33,370 bases of DNA, from NCBI GenBank assembly GCA_021300155.1, contig JAJTID010000092.1, positions 1-33,370 of the forward strand, in the 5' to 3' direction. Origin of the DNA: Pirellula sp. (lineage in GTDB: Bacteria > Planctomycetota > Planctomycetia > Pirellulales > Pirellulaceae). The position numbers and the translations under genes were made by a program. Below are positions 25,564 through 33,370 of the stretch, piece by piece; within the stretch, counting starts at the first letter, position 1; the number at the start of each line of letters is the position of its first letter. Under the pieces are notes generated by a model that was given only the letters and a program-made list of their open reading frames with translations, was not told the origin of the DNA and ran no database searches.

Positions 25564-26979
25564 ATGACTCAATCCCAACTGCGTTTTGCTCTACAAGCCA
25601 TCCTCGTTAGTGCTTTCGTCGCTCCTTGCTGGAGCCAAGAAACGCAAATTGCTTTTGGGCCACCGGAAACCAAAAAAGCGATCGAACAAATCAACGAAGC
25701 GAGTGTCACCGGAACCATCGCTTTCTTGGCTAGCGATGAACTCGGTGGGCGAGGTACAGGATCGGTCGAGTTCAACATCGCGGCTGCCTATGTCGCGTCC
25801 CGTTTTCGTGCGGCAGGTCTAAAGCCTGCGGGTGACGAGGAGTCGTACTATCACACAACCAATCGAGTGCAGAAGAAGCTCCCAAGCAAAGTCACCGTGA
25901 AGGACGCCAACGGTAAATCGTTGCCAACATTCGGATTGCTTGCGAGTGCTCCGGAGCGCTTTGAGTACAACGGCGAGGTGGCAACCGTCGACGTTGCCAA
26001 ATTGGATGAGGTAGAGAAAGTCTCCGGAGTTGTTTGCGGTTCGTTCGATACGACCGCCAAAGGATCGCGAGCGATGTCGCAATTGACACGCGTCGTTCAG
26101 CGACTGGAAACGTTGGGCGCGAAAGCTCTTTTGCTAAAGACATCCTCGGATTCGGACTGGACGACTCTCGCAGACCAAATGGCCAGTAAGCCCTTTCTTG
26201 ACTCTCGATCGCCGTTGAACATACCGGTCGTGCTTGTATCGGCTGACGCGGAGCTACCGACAGCTATGTCCATGGACATCCCACCTGCCATTCGCGTGGA
26301 GCAGCCGATGCGGAATGTGATCGGCGTCATCCCCGGAACCGATGCTGAATTGTCGAAAGAGTGTATGTTGTTCACAGCACACCTCGATCATTTAGGAACG
26401 ATGACACATACTGGCGACAATATCTACAATGGTGCGGATGATGACGCTTCAGGAGTCACCGCGGTGCTTACCCTCGCGGATGCTTTTGCAAACGCACCTG
26501 CGCCGAAACGCTCCATCGTGTTTATGACATTTTGGGGTGAAGAGTCAGGATTGTTGGGCTCGAGGGAGTTCGTTGCACGTCCCACGTGGCCTCTTGAGAG
26601 AATCTGCGCCAACATCAATATCGAGATGATCGGTCGCCCCGAAGATGGAGCCCGTGGCAAGATTTGGGTCACAGGCTGGAATGAATCCGATCTGGGGAAG
26701 CAGATGCACGAAGCAGCACATGCTTGGGGCGGGGTTATCTTCGAGCATCCCAAGTTCAGCGCGATGCTATACCGTTCGAGTGACAATTGGTCGTTCGCGC
26801 AAAGCGGCGTCATTGCTCACAGTTTTTCGGCTGGTTCGCTTCATTCGGACTATCACAAACCAGATGACGAGTGGGATCGTTTGGAGATTCCTCACATGAC
26901 ACAGGTCATTCGCAATTTGTTTGTCGGAGCTCTCCCAATAGCCTCTGGCGAGGTAACGCCGAAGAAAATCGCGAAATGA
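25564..26979 (+). CDS. Secreted M28-family metallopeptidase
   Basis: The protein is 471 residues with signal peptide LRFALQAILVSAFVAPCWSQ. It has the two-zinc aminopeptidase layout of family M28: H273 in FTAHLDHLG, bridging D292 in NGADDDASG, the general base and ligand pair E326-E327 in WGEESGLLGS, the ligand region in NINIEMIGR, and the last histidine in DYHKPDDEWD. The segment around residues 100-250 (VATVDVAKLDEVEKVSGVV and following) is in the position of the PA domain inserted in many M28 enzymes. Such enzymes release N-terminal amino acids from peptides outside the cytoplasm. The gene is divergent from the sigma factor gene (172-base gap) and 152 bases upstream of the PSCyt gene. No operon link is clear. 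Confidence 0.92.
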   Translation: MTQSQLRFALQAILVSAFVAPCWSQETQIAFGPPETKKAIEQINEASVTGTIAFLASDELGGRGTGSVEFNIAAAYVASRFRAAGLKPAGDEESYYHTTNRVQKKLPSKVTVKDANGKSLPTFGLLASAPERFEYNGEVATVDVAKLDEVEKVSGVVCGSFDTTAKGSRAMSQLTRVVQRLETLGAKALLLKTSSDSDWTTLADQMASKPFLDSRSPLNIPVVLVSADAELPTAMSMDIPPAIRVEQPMRNVIGVIPGTDAELSKECMLFTAHLDHLGTMTHTGDNIYNGADDDASGVTAVLTLADAFANAPAPKRSIVFMTFWGEESGLLGSREFVARPTWPLERICANINIEMIGRPEDGARGKIWVTGWNESDLGKQMHEAAHAWGGVIFEHPKFSAMLYRSSDNWSFAQSGVIAHSFSAGSLHSDYHKPDDEWDRLEIPHMTQVIRNLFVGALPIASGEVTPKKIAK

Positions 26980-27131
26980 CTGTTAAGCGAAGAAGCTTCG
27001 AACCAGTGCTTATGGTTATGCGGAAAAATACTACGCGACGAGACTCTTGCTTTCGAGTAAAATAACGGGGTGAGACTTTCATACGGCTCCATCCCACCGA
27101 TTCGAACTCTTTCGAGGTTCCTTCCACCGTT

Positions 27132-29564
27132 ATGATTCGCATTCCATTTATACAGAAAACTCATTTCGCTGTGGCATGTCTTGTCGCAACAGCGTGTCAA
27201 AATGCTACAGCTCAAGTGGACTTTGCCCACGACGTTTTTCCTATCCTCAAGTCTCAGTGCAGCAAATGCCACGGAGGGGATGAAAAGGAAGGCGGGTTTT
27301 CGCTCAACTCACGGGAGACGTTACTCAAGGGGGCGGATAGCGGTCCCGCTGTAGTCGTCGGCAAATCGAAAACGAGCCTTCTTTACGACGTCCTAACGAC
27401 GACCGATCCTGACAAGCGAATGCCTCCTGAAGGTGAACCTCTCACAGGAGCACAGATCAAGAAGATTGCTAGCTGGATCGATGAAGGTGCCGTTTGGGAA
27501 CCAGGGCTCACTCTGGCAAAAGATACATACGAACCACCGCTCTTACCACGCCGACCGGATCTGCCGAAAGCCACTCCCGGATTCGAGCATCCGATCGATC
27601 GGCTGTTGCAAGGAACGTCCAATGGAAATGCGCAACACACACCTTTCTTGAAGGACGATGCACAATTTGCGCGTCGGTTATCTCTGGATATTGTTGGAAT
27701 ACTGCCTGAGCAAGAATGGCTCGCGAACTTTCTCAAGGACAATAGTGCGGACAAACGGCAGAAACTGATTCGCTCACTTCTGGCCGACAAACGCAACTAC
27801 GCGGAACATTGGCTAACCTTTTGGAACGACCTGCTTCGCAACGACTATGGCGGGACAGGATTCATCACGGGCGGTCGCAAGCAAATCAGTCAATGGTTAT
27901 ACAAATCGCTGATCGATAACAAACCATACGATCAAATGGCGAGAGAGTTGATTTCGCCGACCGCCGATTCCGCAGGCTTCTCAGAAGGGATTCGATGGCG
28001 TGGGACTGTCAGTGCTGGTCAAACGGTCGAGATCCAGTTCTCGCAATCGGTGGGACAATCGTTCCTGGGCATTAACCTTAAGTGTGCATCATGTCACGAC
28101 AGCTTCATCGATCGTTGGAAACTGGACGATGCTTATGGACTGGCTGCAATCTTTTCCAAAACGCCTCTCGATGTTCATCGTTGCGATAAGCCGACGGGCA
28201 AGCAGGCCAAGCCGGCGTGGTTATTTCCAGAGTTGGGCACGATCGATCCTGAACTTGCACAGCCCGAGCGGCTTCGCCAGTTGGCTGGTTTGATGACTCA
28301 CCCGCAGAATGGACGATTCTCGCGAACGATCGTGAATCGACTTTGGCATCGATTGATGGGACGAGGAATTGTAGAGCCTGTCGACTCCATGCAGTCTCGA
28401 CCCTGGAATGAAGATCTTTTGGATTGGTTGGCTGTCGACTTTGCTGATCATGGATTCGATATCAAACATACCATCGAGTTGATTTGCTCGTCAAAGGCAT
28501 ATCAGTCTCAAGTAGAAGTGGTACTCGATGCTCAAAATCAAGCAGACTATGTCTATCGGGGGCCTCGTGGAAAGCGCATGACGGCTGAGCAGTTCGTTGA
28601 TTGTGTATGGCAGTTGTGCGACGCGGCACCCAACGATTTTGATGCTCCAGTCCTTCGAGGGGAGATGACATCAGAACAATTGGCTCAAACAGGCGAGCTT
28701 CGAGGAAAGTGGATATGGAGCAGCGCGGATTCGGAGCATGCCTCTGCCAAAGACAAAGCCTCCTTTAAGCAAAGTCTCGATCTAACCAAAGTACCCGAAC
28801 AAGCGGTCGTCGTGGCCACGTGCGACAATTCCTTCGAATTGTTTATCAACAAGAAGAAAGTACTTTCCAGCGACAACTGGGAATCGGTGCGTGCAACCTC
28901 GATTACGAAATACTTGAAGGCAGGCTCCAACGAGTTTCTTTTGTCGTGCAAAAATGGTGGAGATGGCCCGAACCCCGCGGGAGTTTTTCTAGAAGCTCGC
29001 TGGACGGATGAAACAGGTATCTTGAATTTCTTTCATACAGATGCAAATTGGCAAACATCGCAACAATTGCCCGGAAAGAATGGCGAGTTCAAAGGTGAAG
29101 CGACTTGGACAGCAGCCGCACTCGCGAGCAAGCCTGAGATATGGAATAGAATTGGAAAGGAACTACGCTCTCAATTGGGACTAGGGATGCAATCGCAAAA
29201 TTGGATGGTGCGTGCCGCACTTCGAAAGAGCGATGCGTTACAACGTACGCTTGGTCGTCCGAATCGCGATCAAATTGTCACCAGTCGCCCGACAGCCTGG
29301 AGCACGCTCGAAGCGTTAGATTTGTGCAACGCGCCTGCCCTCGACAAGTACTTGGCACGTGGCGCGGAGGTTTATGAGGACAAAGGAGTGGCTTCAGCCG
29401 ATTTAGTAGATGCCATTTTCGAAAAAGCTTTATCGAGAAAACCGACTGCAGACGAAAAGTCGATTGCCATCGAGATGCTAGGCGATAGCAAACCGACAGC
29501 AGATCGAATCCAAGATTTCTTGTGGACGATCGTTATGCTTCCTGAATTTCAAATCGTTCGTTAG
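27132..29564 (+). CDS. Planctomycete cytochrome protein PSCyt1-DUF1549 (PSCyt2)-DUF1553 (PSD1)
   Basis: The protein is 810 residues. The signal peptide is HFAVACLVATACQNATAQ. PSCyt1 holds a c-type heme motif at C43, C46 and H47 (FPILKSQCSKCHGGDEKEGG) and ends in MPPEGEPLTGAQIKKIASWI. DUF1549 begins RRLSLDIVGILPEQEW and carries a second motif, C318-A-S-C321-H322 (LKCASCHDSFIDRWK). DUF1553 follows (GRFSRTIVNRLWHRLMGRGI; DFADHGFDIKHTIELIC) and resumes near the end (LDLCNAPALDKYLARGAEVY; LPEFQIVR). Around residues 520-640 a beta-sandwich (GKWIWSSADSEHA; FELFINKKKVLS) is inserted inside DUF1553, similar in style to carbohydrate-binding modules. The family's reaction is unknown, but the heme sites imply redox work in the envelope. 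Its stop overlaps or lies 15 bases before the start of the DUF1501 gene, so the two are translationally coupled. Confidence 0.93.
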   Translation: MIRIPFIQKTHFAVACLVATACQNATAQVDFAHDVFPILKSQCSKCHGGDEKEGGFSLNSRETLLKGADSGPAVVVGKSKTSLLYDVLTTTDPDKRMPPEGEPLTGAQIKKIASWIDEGAVWEPGLTLAKDTYEPPLLPRRPDLPKATPGFEHPIDRLLQGTSNGNAQHTPFLKDDAQFARRLSLDIVGILPEQEWLANFLKDNSADKRQKLIRSLLADKRNYAEHWLTFWNDLLRNDYGGTGFITGGRKQISQWLYKSLIDNKPYDQMARELISPTADSAGFSEGIRWRGTVSAGQTVEIQFSQSVGQSFLGINLKCASCHDSFIDRWKLDDAYGLAAIFSKTPLDVHRCDKPTGKQAKPAWLFPELGTIDPELAQPERLRQLAGLMTHPQNGRFSRTIVNRLWHRLMGRGIVEPVDSMQSRPWNEDLLDWLAVDFADHGFDIKHTIELICSSKAYQSQVEVVLDAQNQADYVYRGPRGKRMTAEQFVDCVWQLCDAAPNDFDAPVLRGEMTSEQLAQTGELRGKWIWSSADSEHASAKDKASFKQSLDLTKVPEQAVVVATCDNSFELFINKKKVLSSDNWESVRATSITKYLKAGSNEFLLSCKNGGDGPNPAGVFLEARWTDETGILNFFHTDANWQTSQQLPGKNGEFKGEATWTAAALASKPEIWNRIGKELRSQLGLGMQSQNWMVRAALRKSDALQRTLGRPNRDQIVTSRPTAWSTLEALDLCNAPALDKYLARGAEVYEDKGVASADLVDAIFEKALSRKPTADEKSIAIEMLGDSKPTADRIQDFLWTIVMLPEFQIVR

Positions 29565-29578
29565 TGAGTGAAAATATA

Positions 29579-31060
29579 ATGAGTTCCTATCCTCTGCCTG
29601 ATTTCCTTGCCGACCCAGACATGCCGCGCCGTGAAGTGCGACGACGATTCTTGCAATCCCTTTCGGCTGCAGCCACTGCCGCTCTGATGGTGAACGAACC
29701 CAAGTGGATTCAGGGGCAGACGTCGGCGCAAGGTGTTGATCATCCAAAGCCGACTGCCGATTCTTGCATATTGCTTTGGATGGCGGGTGGTATGGCCGCT
29801 CCGGATACGTTCGATCCAAAACGATATGTTCCGTTTGAAATCGGTACTCCTGTCAAGAAGATCGAGAGCACATTTCCGGCCATCGATACTGTCGTCGATC
29901 CAATCAAGATTACGGCTGGTTTGGAGAATGTGGCGCAGATCATGGATCGCGGGACATTGATCCGATCGCATGTGTTGCCGGATCTCGGCAGCATCCTTCA
30001 CTCTCGTCACCAGTACCATTGGCACACAGGCTATGTACCACCGCAAACTGTCGCGTGCCCTCACTTGGGTGCTTGGATGGCCAAAGTGCTGGGACCGCTC
30101 AATCCCGTGATCCCTCCCTTTATCACGGTCGGGCAGCGATTAGAAGGAGTCGGTGAGTCCGAAGAATTAAAAGCATTTACCACAGCCGGCTTCTTTGGGA
30201 GCGAGTACGGTCCGATGGTTTTACCTTTTCCAGCAGAGGCAGCGCAGTCGGTGCGACCTCCGAAAGGGATGGAGGGGACACGTTTTCAGAACCGCTACGC
30301 GCTTTACAAGAAATTGATTGATCAACATCCTCAACGGGATGCGATGAGCGATTTCCAACAACAATCATTATTGCGATCGATGGAGAATGCCCATCGACTG
30401 ATGAACTCACCCGATCGAGCTGCATTCGATATCAATTTGGAACCGAAAGAAAGTTACGATCGATACAACGTCAGCCAATTCGGACAGGGCTGTTTGTTGG
30501 CGCGGCGTTTGGTGGAATCAGGGGCTCGATTCGTCGAGGTGACGACCGAGTATGTTCCTTTCCTTCATTGGGATACTCACGCCAACGGTCACGAGACGTT
30601 GGTTCGGATGAAGAAAGAGATCGATCAACCCATCGCTCAACTCATCCGCGATTTGGAGAAGAGTAAGTTACTGGACCGAACGCTGGTCGTTTTGGCGAGC
30701 GAGTTCAGTCGAGATATGATTATGGAAGGCAAGCCAGGTTCGACTGCCAACGATCAAACCACCGAACCGGTGGACGAAATCAAAGCGATGAAGCACTACG
30801 GCCAGCATCGCCACTTTACGGGGGCGTCGTGCGTATTGATGTTTGGTGGTGGAATCCAACGCGGCCGACTCTACGGCGCCTCGGCGGTGGAGAGACCGTT
30901 TGTTGCTATCGAAGATCCCATCTCGGTGATGGATTTGCACGCAACGATCCTTCGCGCGATGGGTATCAGTCCAAAAACGATGTTTGAAATCGAAGGCCGA
31001 CCATTTTATCCAACCCAAGATGGCAACGGCGTTCCAGTCACCAGTTTGTTCAACGCTTAG
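29579..31060 (+). CDS. DUF1501 family exported protein
   Basis: The protein is 493 residues from the ATG at 29579; a GTG at 29564 overlapping the previous TAG would add five residues. The N-terminus has RREVRRRFLQSLSAAATAAL, a twin-arginine signal. The DUF1501 features follow: SCILLWMAGGMAAPDTFDPK, VAQIMDRGTLIRSHVLPD, QFGQGCLLARRLVESGARFVEV, WDTHANGH, LVVLASEFSRD, the HRHFTGASCVLMFGGGIQRG segment, and the terminal MDLHATILRAMGI. DUF1501 is related in fold to sulfatases and phosphatases, though no reaction is established. A DUF1501 gene nearly always follows a PSCyt2/PSD1 gene in planctomycetes. The RSHVLPDLGSILHSRHQYHWHTGY region is histidine-rich and could bind metal. A strong terminator follows 27 bases after the stop. 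Confidence 0.93.
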   Translation: MSSYPLPDFLADPDMPRREVRRRFLQSLSAAATAALMVNEPKWIQGQTSAQGVDHPKPTADSCILLWMAGGMAAPDTFDPKRYVPFEIGTPVKKIESTFPAIDTVVDPIKITAGLENVAQIMDRGTLIRSHVLPDLGSILHSRHQYHWHTGYVPPQTVACPHLGAWMAKVLGPLNPVIPPFITVGQRLEGVGESEELKAFTTAGFFGSEYGPMVLPFPAEAAQSVRPPKGMEGTRFQNRYALYKKLIDQHPQRDAMSDFQQQSLLRSMENAHRLMNSPDRAAFDINLEPKESYDRYNVSQFGQGCLLARRLVESGARFVEVTTEYVPFLHWDTHANGHETLVRMKKEIDQPIAQLIRDLEKSKLLDRTLVVLASEFSRDMIMEGKPGSTANDQTTEPVDEIKAMKHYGQHRHFTGASCVLMFGGGIQRGRLYGASAVERPFVAIEDPISVMDLHATILRAMGISPKTMFEIEGRPFYPTQDGNGVPVTSLFNA

Positions 31061-31086
31061 TTTGTACGCCCTAAAGTGAGAAAGAT

Positions 31087-31141
31087 GCAGAAAGTTTGAG
31101 CCCAGAAAAATGTTCCGGGCCAAACTCTCTGCCTTTATTTT
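31087..31141 (+). terminator. Rho-independent terminator after the DUF1501 gene
   Basis: The arms gcagaaagtttgagccc and gggccaaactctctgc pair over about 15 positions with one bulge and one mismatch around a loop of about 13 bases, and ctttatttt follows the stem at once. The location, 27 bases after the DUF1501 stop, fits the end of the PSCyt2/DUF1501 operon. Confidence 0.75.
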
Positions 31142-31195
31142 GCATCTCAAACTTCAGGTGCAGTGCGCATCTGCCAATAAGTCATTTAGCCGCAC

Positions 31196-31411
31196 TCAGT
31201 CTGTTTGTTTGACACGGAAGCTGCGAAACGCGACAGGGTCGGATTGGCATGCGAATCCGATGTGAATTTTTCTTTGATCGAGACCTTTCGGCGAGACTTC
31301 CATTTGGCTTCGATCGAATTGGTCGATATCCACATCGAGAATCTTGGTACCACTCAACGTGACCGTGTCCAAATCGATCGAATTCTGTTCGAACTCTCCA
31401 GCTTCAGTCAT
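31196..31411 (-). pseudogene. DUF1080 (3-keto-disaccharide hydrolase family) C-terminal remnant
   Basis: The minus strand reads EFEQNSIDLDTVTLSGTKIL, DVDIDQFDRSQMEVSPKGLD and then KIHIGFACQSDPVAFRSFRV, ending KQTD and TGA at 31196-31198. This matches the last part of DUF1080 domains, lectin-like beta-sandwiches that close with a GxIGLQxHxDPVxFRNIRIK pattern. A full gene would have 200 or more residues before this, but homology stops near 31411 and is followed by REP-like repeated DNA. The fragment has no usable start. It probably belonged to a secreted sugar-modifying protein before mobile DNA removed its 5' part. Confidence 0.6.
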
Positions 31412-31547
31412 GGGAGCCCCCTTCTTTTGACGCTGACACCTTTTTGGCGTCCTGGCACCTTTTGGTCATCCCGGTGAGGCGCTAAGGCGTTGAGAAATAG
31501 TGACCGTTGAGTTTGGTCGCGAAGCGATGCGAGAGTCCTGAAGGGAA

Positions 31548-31575
31548 GGACGGCTGGGGCTTGCCCCCTCCGTCC
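31548..31575. repeat. GC-rich hairpin within REP-like region
   Basis: GGACGG at 31548-31553 pairs with CCGTCC at 31570-31575, and GGGG at 31556-31559 with CCCC at 31564-31567, across a CTTG loop and a symmetric two-base internal mismatch. It lies in non-coding DNA between the DUF1080 remnant and the larger nested repeat. No T run follows, so a terminator role is unlikely. Confidence 0.55.
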
Positions 31576-31578
31576 GCA

Positions 31579-31693
31579 GCTTTGGAGTTCTAGAAAAGGC
31601 CGACGCGGCGCTGACGTCCTTCATTGCTCAACCTTGCACGCCGGTGCAAGGTTGAGCAATGAAGATCTGCGAATCATGCTAGAACTCCAAAGC
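31579..31693. repeat. Nested inverted repeats (REP-like or miniature mobile element)
   Basis: Two inverted repeats are nested. The outer arms are gctttggagttctag at 31579-31593 and its exact reverse complement at 31679-31693. The inner arms are 20 bases each, 31620-31639 and 31644-31663, and are perfect complements around the four-base loop GCCG. The inner hairpin should be very stable. The right outer arm abuts the remnant of a REP-associated transposase, which fits a REPIN-type or MITE-type element mobilised by that transposase family. Confidence 0.75.
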
Positions 31694-31837
31694 GGCGTCC
31701 CGTCGGGTCGAGCCCGAACCGGACGTAGACCGGCTCACGCCACCGACAGTTCGCAATAAAAATGCCTGTCCTTCAATGTTCCTTTTCAAGACATGATAGA
31801 TTAGCCCATCAATCGCAGCCCGTTTTGGTCTTCCCAT
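31679..31837 (-). pseudogene. REP-associated tyrosine transposase (RAYT), N-terminal remnant
   Basis: From the minus-strand ATG at 31837 the frame begins MGRPKRAAIDGLIYHVLK, which matches the start of REP-associated Y1 tyrosine transposases (typically M-x-RPKRAxxxGxxYHVxNR). After about 20 residues the match ends and the frame runs into repetitive DNA (RTVGGVSRSTSGSGSTRRD) and the nested inverted repeat. The HUH histidine pair and the catalytic tyrosine of these enzymes, which lie further on, are absent, so the fragment is inactive. A frame stays open upstream to 32101, but those codons overlap a GGTGTCAGG-containing stretch and do not look like protein. RAYTs normally move or maintain REP hairpins, which explains the neighbouring repeats. 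Confidence 0.6.
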
Positions 31838-32334
31838 TTCCAATTTCCAACAAAATTTCCCTTTTTTGTCAATAAACGGTTCCTGACACCTTTGCTCTTC
31901 CTCAGGTACTATGAAACTGTCTGACTCCCCAGCAACGTGCATGTCGGGATGTTGGCATCGCGCCTTCTCCGACCGATCCAGTTCCATGGGTGAGCTGGAT
32001 GTCGCTGGGGTCTCTCGGCTTCCGTGAGAAAAGTTTCCTACCGTGCTTGTGGTCTCAGACTCCGTGGGGATCATGTCGGACTTGCCATTAACGTTCGTCA
32101 TAATTGTTGCCTTCCCCTTGTCAGGACAAGGTCGGCCACCACAAAGAGATGTTTTCGGAGTTCAATACACAGCCCGGTTGTACCTCTGTGAACGCTTCGA
32201 TGCGCAAGTTGCCCGACGCATCGCATCACTCGAGGCCAAGGCGACTGGCTAGGTCTTACCTCGTACGACTCTTTCATTCGCTACCTTTCTCCGGCTTACG
32301 CCGACGCACCCTGACACCTTTGGGTGTCCTTGCA
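31838..32334. other. Non-coding region with short inverted repeats; no recognisable gene
   Basis: No frame here resembles a known protein. Short palindromes are present: ccttgtc/gacaagg at 32116-32131 and gacacc/ggtgtc at 32313-32328. The string tgacacctttg occurs at about 31883 and at 32312-32322, and a close form (tgacaccttttt) at about 31431. These look like decayed REP units. The 3' end of the LolA-like gene lies at the right border. Confidence 0.45.
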
Positions 32335-33261
32335 TCAAAATGGGGACCCGATTGGTTGCTTTGTTGCAAAGTCAAGACGATCAGCTTCCTTTCCAAAATC
32401 TCTAAACTCAGGTGAATTCGAGTTGCTGAACTTTAGATTTGCCTTTAGTTGATAGATCGTTGACTTGTTGATTGGGCTTTTCGGGAATATCGCAATGATT
32501 TCTGAAGGCACCTCAACTCCTTCAAACTTTGTCCACTTTGTCTTTACGGTTTCGAATTTATCGTGTCCTTGGCTTTCCACGACGATTTCCTCAATCTTCG
32601 TCTTTTTGGGCATCCAAAAAATCTCTTTGCTAACAACCAGATCTTCTTTAAAGCAAACTTTTATATACGCCTGCGATTTATCCGGGACCGTCCAGTAAGA
32701 TTCAAGAATACCATTCTTCTCCAAGGCATGAAAGCAAATTTTCTTCTCAAATAGAATCTTCGAAAGCCCCCGCGAACCGTCTCGCCTGAAAGAATCAAAC
32801 GAGATCAAAGGCCAGTCAAAAGGAAATACTACGGCTGAGATTGTGGAAAAATATGGGCTAGATTTTTCTCCGAGTGCTGTCGGACGGTCACCGACAAAAA
32901 TGAACCGACTTTCGCCTCGGCAAAACTCAATGACTTGGTCATGTGAAGAAAATGTTAAGCTGGCATCTCGGCTCCGTCCCGTGCGTAAATCATCAAGAAT
33001 GGTCGGAGTCCACGACACTTTGGTGACGATTCTATTTCTATCCACAAAGCAAACCATCCTACCAACCGAATCGATCAAAAGCTCTGAGTCTGCAGTTGTC
33101 TCAACCACCAAATCTACCTGCATCAGGTAGTTCTCCAACGCATACTTGCTGGTGGAGATAAATTGCTCGGCCTTACTTCTCGCTTCTTTCTCTAAATCTC
33201 CAGCTAGCAATACACATGCTTCAGTGAATGCGAAAACAAGTAGCATAAATAAGGCTTTCAT
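32335..33261 (-). CDS. Secreted protein of unknown function, possibly LolA/LolB-like fold
   Basis: The protein is 308 residues from the ATG at 33261; AGGAG lies nine bases upstream of it, a better spacing than to the ATG at 33267. MKALFMLLVFAFTEACVLLAG is a signal peptide. After a helix (EKEARSKAEQFISTSKYALEN) the protein is made mostly of alternating beta strands (QVDLVVETTADSELLIDSVG; RNRIVTKVSW; AYIKVCFKEDLVVSKEIFWM; VKTKWTKFEGVEVPSEIIAIF). The last pattern, a strand ending KFEGVEVPSEI, is common in secreted planctomycete proteins with a LolA-like half-barrel that carry lipid or sense it. I cannot name a family. The base composition is more AT-rich than the neighbours. The following 100 bases to the window end show nothing recognisable. 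Confidence 0.8.
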   Translation of the reverse strand: MKALFMLLVFAFTEACVLLAGDLEKEARSKAEQFISTSKYALENYLMQVDLVVETTADSELLIDSVGRMVCFVDRNRIVTKVSWTPTILDDLRTGRSRDASLTFSSHDQVIEFCRGESRFIFVGDRPTALGEKSSPYFSTISAVVFPFDWPLISFDSFRRDGSRGLSKILFEKKICFHALEKNGILESYWTVPDKSQAYIKVCFKEDLVVSKEIFWMPKKTKIEEIVVESQGHDKFETVKTKWTKFEGVEVPSEIIAIFPKSPINKSTIYQLKANLKFSNSNSPEFRDFGKEADRLDFATKQPIGSPF

Positions 33262-33370
33262 CACCATCGTCTCCTGATCTGCGCAACGTTACAAAACCTC
33301 CCCCATAAAAATGAAGATCTAGGGTGGGGAAACGGGAGAACCGTTTTCAGTGGCAACTGGACATTTAATC

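Noticed and set aside
31205-31477. Plus-strand frame opposite the DUF1080 remnant
   Set aside because: The minus strand shows the conserved DUF1080 ending, so the plus frame is its shadow.
31838-32101. N-terminal extension of the RAYT frame up to 32101
   Set aside because: The codons overlap repeat DNA and do not resemble protein; the family starts at the ATG at 31837.
1-33370. CRISPR array, prophage or known defence island
   Set aside because: No regularly spaced repeats, cas genes, phage structural genes or restriction/toxin-antitoxin motifs were seen.

Overview
The window looks like chromosomal DNA of a planctomycete, probably of the Pirellulales. The main evidence is two sets of gene families that are almost confined to Planctomycetes and relatives: a PSCyt/PSD (DUF1587/1592/1588/1585) gene followed by a DUF1552 gene, and a PSCyt1/DUF1549/DUF1553 gene followed by a DUF1501 gene. 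A membrane-anchored ECF-type sigma factor with a long C-terminal extension, remnants of a Ser/Thr kinase-TPR gene and of a DUF1080 gene, and many secreted proteins with signal peptides agree with this. Family names come from recognising sequence motifs by eye; no database search was run.

Layout. Positions 1-262 hold the 3' end of an IS21-family istB gene and the right end of that element. Next to it, on the minus strand, lies a sulfatase fragment fused to debris of another enzyme (263-744). A secreted FAD-dependent oxidoreductase (775-2895, minus) follows, with a possible small membrane protein upstream of it. A Ser/Thr kinase-TPR gene (3382-4159, plus) has lost nearly all of its kinase domain. 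A five-PAS hybrid histidine kinase spans 4415-7771. After a frameshifted minus-strand remnant comes a plus-strand run of SUMF-domain protein, PSD-type cytochrome protein and DUF1552 protein (8148-12925). The region 12926-13786 has no intact gene but carries a DUF1801-like remnant. Then come a low-molecular-weight phosphatase/arsenate reductase-like gene (minus), tRNA-His(GTG) (minus), a secreted hypothetical protein (minus), an Aas-type acyl-ACP/AMP ligase (plus) and an HEYAH metallopeptidase (minus).

The second half is denser. It has a NodB deacetylase with a large extra domain (18856-20619), a secreted fusion of a C45-type Ntn hydrolase with an alpha/beta hydrolase (20771-23587), the anchored sigma factor (minus, 23631-25391), an M28 aminopeptidase (25564-26979) and the second planctomycete pair, PSCyt2/PSD1 plus DUF1501 (27132-31060), closed by a good intrinsic terminator. 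From 31196 to 32334 there is only debris: the tail of a DUF1080 gene, REP-like hairpins and the first codons of a REP-associated tyrosine transposase. A secreted LolA-like hypothetical protein (32335-33261, minus) ends the window.

Two themes stand out. One is secreted and envelope chemistry: two pairs of a c-type heme protein and a Tat-type partner, plus hydrolases, deacetylase and peptidases. The other is gene decay: at least six recognisable broken genes sit between intact ones, several beside mobile-element remains. I did not find a CRISPR array, a phage or a recognised defence system. The best candidates for new biology are the Ntn-hydrolase/alpha-beta-hydrolase fusion and the membrane-tethered sigma factor.
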